NCBI RefSeq assembly: GCF_036850765.1
Contig: NC_089492.1
Coordinates: 182,668,106 to 182,732,105 of the forward strand
Reading direction: 5' to 3'
Length of the DNA: 64,000 nt
DNA from: Saccopteryx bilineata
Taxonomy: Eukaryota; Chordata; Mammalia; Chiroptera; Emballonuridae
Below are positions 57,336-64,000 of this stretch, piece by piece. The notes beneath the pieces were generated by a model. That model was not told where the DNA came from. It did no database searches and saw only the letters and a list, made by a program, of their open reading frames with translations. Positions within the stretch are counted from its first letter, which is position 1. Each line of letters begins with the position of its first letter. Both the position numbers and the translations under genes were made by a program.

Positions 57336-57700
57336 CAGAGCTTTCTTTTTTCAAAGCCATGTTCTTTTTTGTCTCGGCATCCTCAATGTCTATGTCAGAA
57401 TATACTAACACGAGTGCGTACAAAATGTTTATTTTATGGAACAAATAAATGAATGAACAGAACCTCATTTGCTAAGGCACCCACAACTTCTTAGTAGATT
57501 AGCTCCCCTTATACCAAGTCATGATTTAAGAGGATAGCAACAGGGCTTTGGCCTCGAAACACTGTGGCCCACCTTCTGTCACTGTGCCGCTACATCTGGG
57601 GTTGGAGGGCTGCTTTTGTATGTCCCTGAGGTTGTCCCTTCTGTAGGAACCACTTATTAAAATGAATGGACAGTTTGCAGTGCCACAAAAGGGGCTGGAG
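57336..57700. other. Intergenic, nothing recognised
   Basis: No coding or repeat signature identified. Confidence 0.35.
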
Positions 57701-57960
57701 CAATGGTTTTCCAACCCTTTTCATCTCATAGCACACGCAAACTACTAAAATTCTGTGGCACACCAAAAAATATATTTTTTGCTGATCTGACAAAAAATAA
57801 TAAATAAGTAGAATTTTGATTCATTCATATCTGGACGGTTTTTGTTGTGTTGTTATCCTTTCTTTCTTTGACAATCTAAGGGAATTTAGTCAGTGCCCTT
57901 AAACAGTCAAGTATAGAATGTTTTAAAATTTTTTATGACACCTGGGTTGAAAATCGCTTG
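57701..57960. mobile_element. hAT-type MITE, same family as 5737
   Basis: The ends CAATGGTTTTCCAACCC and GGGTTGAAAATCGCTTG are imperfect inverted repeats. Internal landmarks (TTTTGATTCATTCA, AGTCAAGTATAGAATGTT) are shared with the copy at 5737-5983. The flanking 8-mers are only weakly similar, so the target duplication has decayed. Confidence 0.7.
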
Positions 57961-58944
57961 GCTAGTGTTAGAAGGCAAACAGCGCCCCCTGTGGTCAGCA
58001 GATGGTGGGAGGGGGGCAACCAGAGCATTCCCACCCAGCTCCTTGCTCCGTCCAGGCAAGGTGACTGTGAGGGTAGAAGCCAGGCCTCCAGATCTTGTTA
58101 CTCCTCCAGCTATAAAGTTCTCCATTCGGCATCCACTTTGGATACCTGAAAGTTGTGTTTTTCCTTATAATGGGAAAGGTCATTTCTTAAGGTGAGGGGC
58201 TCTTTAAGAGGAATGCCAATTCCAAACTTTTCCCAGTGGTGATGATCAATGTCCACATCCTCCGACCTGACTGTAGGTGGTGAGGGTGTCATCCCTCTGC
58301 AGACTGTACTGGTGGGAAGTGCCAGTCCAAGCCCTCTCCAGGGCCAGGGAACATGGGTACTCATCAGAAAAGAAAATGAACTTGAAGCCGAGGAAAAGAG
58401 AGGACATTCATAGTCAAACAACTAGCACCCAAGCAAAATGTCTAACTTGCTGTCCCTACCTACACTCAACTCAGTGTGACCTGATTTCACCCAAGTGCCC
58501 CAGAATGTGTGTGGTTGGTCGCATTGTATGGAGGACTCACCCAAATGCCCCTCTTTTGTCACCCAAGTTCGTGGTCCTGGACAGTCTTTTCCAATCCAGG
58601 TTGCCCCATCCTTTGGTCTCTCACAATCCATGTAAAGAGTCCCTAGTGGACAGCTTTCCTGCTGCCATGGTCACGTGCTCCACAGTCTCCTGAACATCTT
58701 TACCATGCTGCCAATGCCTTTATTGGTAATTTCAAAAAGGAATAGGAAAATCCCTTTAAAAAATTCTAGCCAATGATTCAGTAATGGTTTTATAATTTTT
58801 AAGGGATTTTAGAATTTTAAGAAAATTCTAATTTTTGTCTATGGTCAGTTCTCAACCTTATTTTCTTCCTTCAAGTCTTTGGTCTGGTGATCAGCTACTC
58901 TAATTGTCATGATAATACTTAATGTTTTAAAATGTTAAGAAAGG
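57961..58944. other. Intergenic, moderate GC, unassigned
   Basis: 58240-58700 is GC-richer with a 138-codon plus frame (58277-58693) and an opposing 103-codon frame. Neither resembles a protein family I know. An old LTR or processed fragment is possible but unsupported. Confidence 0.3.
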
Positions 58945-59080
58945 TCTGGGGGAGGAGTGGGAAGCATCAACTCATAGCTGCTTCTGGGATGTGCCTTGAC
59001 TAGGCAGCCTAGGTTTTCAAACTGGTGAATTTAACATTCTAGGTTGACTCTTTATTCACTGCACCACCACAGGTCAGGCC
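58945..59080 (-). mobile_element. Old tRNA-derived bat SINE, short B-type
   Basis: Minus-strand head GCCTGACCTGTGGTGGTGCAG, then GGTTTGAAAACC-like decay and GAGTTGATGCTTCCC (plus GGGAAGCATCAACTC). Clearly more diverged than the copies at 11745 and 13411. Confidence 0.75.
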
Positions 59081-59084
59081 CAAC

Positions 59085-59162
59085 AAGGTCACATTCTGAA
59101 GTATAAGGGGTTAGGATTTCAATATATGGATTTTGGTGGGGTCATAATTCAACCCATAATAG
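59085..59162 (-). mobile_element. MLT1-like LTR scrap
   Basis: AAGGTCACATTCTGAAGTATAAGG, GGTTAGGATTTCAATATATGG and CATAATTCAACCCATAATA repeat the 5' end of an MLT1 LTR in antisense. Only about 80 bp remain next to the SINE. Confidence 0.65.
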
Positions 59163-59474
59163 TTTCCTTCTCTCCTCTTTTTTCTCCCCTTGTGATTTAT
59201 TTAAGAATCTAGAACATGTACAGTTTCTTCTGGATTTTGCTAATTTCTTCCCATGATCTTATTTAACACATTTCTCTGTTCCCCTAGTATTTCTTTTGAA
59301 CCAGTGGGCAGACCTAAACCCATGACCAGATCCAAGCATGGTTATTTTAGCAAAAATTCACCAGGAGCCCTTAACGTCTGTCTCCCCTTTTGTGACCTCA
59401 TGACTGTTCACAGTCCATCTATAGAAAGTTCTCCACCAGCCTTTCTTTTAGTGACTTTAATAGTCGTTTATTGA
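59163..59474. other. Intergenic, nothing recognised
   Basis: Unique-looking flank of the L1 5' end that follows. Confidence 0.35.
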
Positions 59475-59904
59475 GATGACGTCAGAGTAATGGCACTGTA
59501 GGGAGCGATACCAATAAATCTCCCCCAAAACTCAACAAGATCTTCAACCAGAAACAGAAAATTCTATCCTTGGAGCCTCCAGATGTTCTGCAATATACCC
59601 GAAGGTATGGTCAAGTGAAAAATTGGCTAAATATACAATCAAACCTCGAAGGAAATAGGGAGTAAGAAATATTCTGCCTTCCTCACTAACCTAAATATGG
59701 CTGCTTTCACTGGGAACTGAGAGTATAGAAACTAAGGCAAGCAAAGGGGGTGAATAGATCCAGGCCGCGGCACAAACGGCCGAACCAGGCTGTGGCATGG
59801 AGATCCAAGCCGAGGAAAAACTGTGCCTGTGGCAACCCAGGCAATATAAGCTAACACTTGCGCCAAACCCAGACAAAGAAAGACAAGTGGGGCAACCATT
59901 CACC

Positions 59905-60520
59905 CCGATCTCCTGGTTGGCGCGCACAGATAGTGGGCGAGAGATTTCTCCTAGAGCTCCAGGAGTGGGCACCCGTGTTACCCCACAGAGAGGCAGAGTC
60001 AGAGGCCTTTGTGTGGGCTGAAAGCAGAATCTCAGGACCGCCCCAGCACCCTGAAAAAGCTGCGCCTGGGGAGGGAGTGAAAGCTAATTCCAACGCTGGA
60101 ACTTTTCCATGCGGGTGGGGGTCTCATTTCGAGTAAGAGATGGCTGGCCTGATATCCTGGTCAGCGTGAATGGAGAGTGGGCGAAAGATTCCTCTGAGCG
60201 CCTCGGGAGTGGGCGCCCATGTTCCCGGACAGAGGAGCAGAGTCAGGGGCCTTTGTGTGAGCGAAAAGCAGAATCTCAGGCCACCCCAGCACCCTAAAAA
60301 AGCCACGCACAGGGAGGCAAGAGCTAATTCCAACGCTGGAAATTTTCCATGCGGGCGGGGGTATCATTTCGAGTAAGAGATGGCCTGCTCCATATCCCAG
60401 GTTGTGCACGCAGATAGTGAGCGAGAGATTCCTCCAAGCGCCCTGGGAGTGGGTGCCTGCCCATGTTACCGGACAGAGTGGCAGAATCAGAGGTCTTTGT
60501 GTGGGTGGAAGCCCTGCCTG
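59905..60520 (+). repeat. About 2.5 tandem monomers of about 242 bp in the L1 5' UTR
   Basis: GAGAGATT..C..AGAGC/GAGCGCC..GGGAGTGGGC recurs at about 59937, 60181 and 60421. CTTTGTGTG recurs at 60008, 60251 and 60495. CTAATTCCAACGCTGGAA recurs at 60083 and 60323. TCATTTCGAGTAAGAGATGG recurs at 60124 and 60364. The units are close in sequence (few differences each), so the array expanded fairly recently. Such monomers act as repeated promoter units in rodent L1. Confidence 0.85.
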
Positions 60521-60912
60521 ATTATGATAGCAGCTCTGACTGATTGAGCCTTACCCAGAGCCCTGTGCTGAGTGGGAATAGAGTGGAAATTTACCAGCTC
60601 TTTGAGCCTCTTACTATCCAGGCAGAGGCAGCAGCAACCCTATAGCTGGATTATCAGGCTACTAATTCAGGAAGGAAAAACTAGGAGAGAGGCTCCGGGA
60701 ACATGGACTCTCTCACTGTCGGAGCCTACAAATGCTAATGAGCCTCGACTGCCAATGAGACTGAAGCCCAATATATGACATCGTCATAGAGACTTATCAA
60801 ATGCAAACCTCTACCTGAGCGTGCCACAGGGGCAGAACCCAGGGTACAGAGTCAACGACCAGGAAGAGAAAGAGAAAAGAAAAAGCAAAAGATAACATCT
60901 CAAAATCAAGAA

Positions 60913-61037
60913 TAATGCTCTGCCCATCCGGGGCGTCACTCTGTCGCGACCAGAGCCACTCTAGCACCTGGGGCAGAGGCCAAGGAGCCATCCCCAGTGC
61001 CTGGGCTGTCTTTTGCTCCAATGGAGCCTCAGCTGCA
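60913..61037 (-). mobile_element. Internal scrap of an A-type SINE
   Basis: ATGCTCTGCCCATCCGGGGC through CTCCAATGGAGCCTCAGCTGC is the middle of the A-type SINE body on the minus strand. It has neither tRNA head nor A tail, and no flanking duplication. Confidence 0.85.
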
Positions 61038-61861
61038 GACTTTATAACCTATCCCATTTTATTATATTTGTTCATTTGTTTGTCTTATCTTCATGTCTTG
61101 ATTATTTTTTTCCTCTTCCAATTTGGTGGTTTAATTCTCTGCCAGTCTTACTCTCTCCTCTCCTTGAACTACGCTACCCATAAGTGTTACATCTCCCATT
61201 ATCTTTTCTTTCTTCTTCCTTTCTCTCTATGAAGGTTGCAATCCAAAACACTTAACTCTCTCTCTCTCCTTTTTTCTTTTTTCTTCTTTTAGTGGTTCCC
61301 TCTTTTTTTCTCTCTTTCTTTTCTCCCTCTATATTAGTTTCTTCCTTTCTCCTTTATATCTCCTCTCATTCAATCCTCAATAATGAACAAATTATCTTAT
61401 CTGGGACTCAAACTTATGTTTGTGGCATTTGGGGGGAGGAGGTTATTTTGCTTTTTTAACTCACTAGCAGTGCTCCCAACCCTGGATCTCCATTTTATCT
61501 AGTTCTTATTCCACTAAATACAATAGTAATTTTTTAAGTTTCCCCCCCATTTTCCTGTTTTTCTCTTATTTCTCTCATCATATCTCTTAGTCAACCAACA
61601 CCTAAAAGCAAATAATTTTATTCTTGACCCAAATTTTTTCCCTATTTGCATTTTGTGGGTCCATACCACTTTCTATCCCCCCCTTTATTACTTCTCCCTA
61701 ACTCAGGCCCTCCATTATAGGCATTGTTTGTTCTATTTAGCACAATGTAATTCACAGTTCACCATAAGATTTTCTCAAGAAAGAGGGGAGAGGAGAGGAG
61801 AGGAAAAAAGGAAAGGAGAAGGGAATAATTTTCTTAATTTTTAATTTTTTTAAAATATTTT

Positions 61862-64000
61862 TTTATTTTTATTTTTTACCTTTTTATTCTTTTTTTTAAA
61901 TAAATTTTTATTAATGTTAATGGGATGACATTAATAATTCAAGGTACATATATTCAAAGAAAACATGTCTAGGTTATCTTCTCATTAAATTATGTTGCAT
62001 ACCCCTCACCCAGAGTCAGACTGTCCTCTGTCACCCTCTATCTAGTTTTCTCTGTGCCCCTCCCCCTCCCCCTAAATCTCTCCCTCCATCCCTCCTGCAT
62101 CCTCCCTCCCCCAACCCCTGGTAACCACCACACTCTTGTCCATGTCTCTTAGTCTCGTTTTTATGTTCCACCAATGTATGGAATCATGTAGTTCTTGTTT
62201 TTTTCTGATTTACTTATTTCACTCCGTATAATGTTATCAAGATCCCACCATTTTGCTATAAATGATCTAATGTCATCATTTCTTATGGCTGAGTACTATT
62301 CCATAGTGTATATGTGCCACATCTTCTTTATCCAATCTTCTATTGAAGAGCTTTTTGGTTGTTTCCATGTCTTGGCCACTGTGAACAGTTCTGCTATGAA
62401 CATGGGGCTACATGTGTCTTTACGTATCAATGATTCTGAGGTTTTGGGGTATATACCCAGTAGAGGGATTGCTGGGTCATAAGGTAGTTCTATTTGCAGT
62501 TTTTTGAGGAACCACCATACTTTCTTCCATAGTGGTTGTACTACTTTACATTCCCACCAACAGTGTATGAGGGTTCCTTTTTCTCCACAGCCTCTCCAAC
62601 ATTTGTTATTACCGGTCTTGTTGATAATAGCTAATCTAACAGGGGTGAGGTGGTATCTCATTGTAGTCTTGATCTGCATTTCTCTAATAACAATGAAGCT
62701 GAGCATCTTTTCATATATCTGTTGGCCATTTGTATTTCTTCCTGGGAGAAGTGTCTGTTCATGTCCTCTTCCCATTTTTTAATTGGATTGTTTGTTTGTT
62801 TGTTGTTGAGTTTTATGAGTTCTTTGTAAATTTTGGATATTAGGCCCTTATCTGAGCTGTCATTTGAAAATATCAGTTCCCATTTAGTTGGCTGTCTGTT
62901 TATTTTGATATCAGTTTCTCTTGCTGAGCAAAAACTTTTAATTCTGATGTAGTCCCATTTATTTATCTTTGCCTTCACTTCTCTTGCCATTGGAGTCAAG
63001 TTGATAAAATGTTCTTTAAAATCCAGATCCATGAGTTTAGTACCTATGTCTTCTTCTATGTCCTTTATTGTTTCAGATCTTATATTTAGGTCTTTGATCC
63101 ATTTTGAATTAATTTTAGTACACGGGGACAGGCTGTAGTCGAGTTTCATTCTTTTGCATGTGGCTTTCCAGTTTTTCCAACACCATTTGTTGAAGAGGCT
63201 TTCTTTTCTTCATTTTGTGTTGTTGGCCCCTTTATCAAAGATTATTTGACCATATATATGTGGTTTTATTTCTGGGCTTTCTATTCCGTTCGATTGGTCT
63301 GAGTGTCTATTTTTCTGCCAATATCATGCAGTTTTGATTATTGTGGCCCTATAATATAGTTTAAAGTCACGTATTGTAATGCCCCCAGCTTCATTCTTTT
63401 TCCTTAGGATTGCTTTGGCTATTCGGGGTTTTTTATAGTTCCATATAAATCTGATGATTTTTTGTTCCATTTCTTTAAAAAATGTCATAGGAATTTTGAT
63501 GGGAATTGCATTAAATTTATATATTACTTTGGGTAATATGGCCATTTTTATTATATTCTTCCTATCCAAGAACAAGGAATATTTTTCCATCTCATTGTGT
63601 CTTTTACTATTTCTCTTAGCAATGCCTTGTAGTTTTCTTTATATAGGTCCTTTACATTCTTTGTTATATTTATTCCTAGGTATTTTATTTTTTTTTGTTG
63701 CAATCGTGAAGGGGATTATTTTTTTTAGTTCATTTTCTAATATTTCATTGTTGGCATATAGAAAGGCTATGGACTTCTGTATGTTAATTTTGTATCCTGC
63801 GACCTTACTGTATTGGTTTATTGTTTCTAGTAATCTTTTTGTGGAGTCCTTTGGGTTTTCGATGTATAGGATCATATCATCAGCAAAAAGTGATATCTTT
63901 ACTTCTTCTTTTCCGATATGGATGCCTTTTATTTCTTTGTCTTGTCTGATTGCTCTGGCCAGAACTTCTAGCACCACGTTGAATAAGAGTGGAGAGAGTG
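61862..64000 (-). mobile_element. L1 3' part, minus strand, runs off the window
   Basis: T-rich tail (61862-61905) followed by the antisense 3' UTR (C-rich tract 62055-62125; landmarks TCACCCTCTATCTAGTTTTC), then ORF2 antisense to the end of the window. Text is closer to the copy at 25.8 kb than to the young copy at 34-40 kb (for example ACAATGAAGCTGAGCATC and TTGTTTGTTTGTTGTTGAG). Confidence 0.93.
62296..64000 (-). pseudogene. L1 ORF2 relic, C-terminal two fifths
   Basis: From the window end downward: 63977-63639 carries the reverse transcriptase core ([20 protein letters not shown], with FADD intact), then a frame change. 63590-63324 has [20 protein letters not shown]; 63149-62658 the basic region ([20 protein letters not shown]); 62775-62296 the C-terminal zinc-knuckle text ([14 protein letters not shown]) and the closing [10 protein letters not shown]. 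Several frame changes break it. The endonuclease and ORF1 would lie beyond 64000. Confidence 0.88.

Larger units (their letters stand above)
59475..61861 (+). mobile_element. L1 5' UTR with internal monomers
   Basis: The start, TGACGTCAGAGTAATGGCAC and the next 110 bp (AAATCTCCCCCAAAACTCAA, GATCTTCAACCAGAAACAG, TATCCTTGGAG), matches the first 110 bp of the L1 at 25774, so this is an L1 5' end of that lineage. A GC-rich promoter-like region with tandem monomers (59905-60520) follows, then an A-rich stretch (60860-60912), a SINE body scrap and a long pyrimidine-rich region (61060-61860). No ORF1 appears before the minus-strand L1 cuts in at about 61862. Confidence 0.75.

Noticed and set aside
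58277..58693. 138-codon frame as a possible host gene
   Set aside because: No recognisable domain, no splice or promoter context, an opposing frame on the other strand, and surrounding old repeats.
1..64000. CRISPR arrays, bacterial operons, phage or plasmid features
   Set aside because: The window is plainly mammalian nuclear DNA; the only regular repeats are microsatellites, the duplicated unit at 5.3 kb and the L1 monomers.
1..64000. Assignment to a particular bat family (for example rhinolophoid or emballonurid)
   Set aside because: The A-type and C-type SINEs look lineage-specific, but I cannot tie them to a family with certainty from memory.
59475..64000. A single twin-primed L1 spanning 59475-64000
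   Set aside because: The poly-A end of the minus-strand part faces the plus-strand leader at 61862; in twin priming the inverted segment lies at the end away from the poly-A, so these are two elements.

Overview
The window looks like a piece of a bat (Chiroptera) nuclear genome. The evidence is many tRNA-derived SINEs of the bat type (heads reading GCCCTGGCCGGTTGGCTCAG or GCCTGACC.GG.GGCGCAGTGGAT), several generations of L1, old mammalian repeats (MIR, L2, MLT1-like LTRs), and short cut-and-paste DNA transposons of the sort that bats carry unusually often. The bat family cannot be fixed from the sequence alone.

Only one host gene is recognisable: the 5' end of CD83 on the minus strand. Exon 1 (7812-7848, signal peptide start) and exon 2 (7607-7722, start of the V-type Ig domain) are split by an 89-nt intron that contains a 17-nt homopolymer. 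Upstream, at 7849-8240, is a CpG-rich promoter with two textbook NF-kB sites. Positions 1-7606 should be intron 2; no exon 3 was found, so the rest of CD83 lies before the window. Everything above about 8.2 kb is the upstream intergenic region, with no other convincing host gene.

Layout: 1-7.6 kb is CD83 intron 2, with an MLT1-like LTR, two hAT-type MITEs, a SINE, and a tandem duplication carrying pyrimidine microsatellites. 7.5-8.2 kb is the CD83 promoter and first exons. 8.5-14.1 kb is an old antisense L1 riddled with SINEs. 14.2-16.5 kb is a Chapaev-like DNA transposon with a broken transposase and perfect 13-bp termini. 18.5-19.5 kb is an L1 with a 5' inversion. 22.1-22.8 kb is a mariner/pogo-like element split by a SINE. 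24.6-25.0 kb is a solo LTR. 25.8-31.8 kb is a near full-length L1 with target duplications and a solo LTR inside it. 32.9-41.1 kb is a nest (old L1, then a SINE at its insertion point, then a young L1 with an intact ORF1, itself hit by a SINE). 42.5-45.6 kb is an old ORF1-only (HAL1-like) LINE. 46-59 kb is mostly unique sequence with scattered SINE, MIR, L2 and hAT copies. 59.5-61.9 kb is an L1 5' UTR with about 242-bp tandem monomers. 61.9-64 kb is the 3' part of another L1, on the minus strand, running out of the window.

The points most worth a second look are the Chapaev-like element, the monomeric L1 5' UTR and the possibly spliced L1 copy that lacks it, the SINE family built from repeated B-box-adjacent blocks, and the homopolymer in the tiny first intron of CD83. 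All homology statements come from reading the sequence and from memory of the families; no database search was run.
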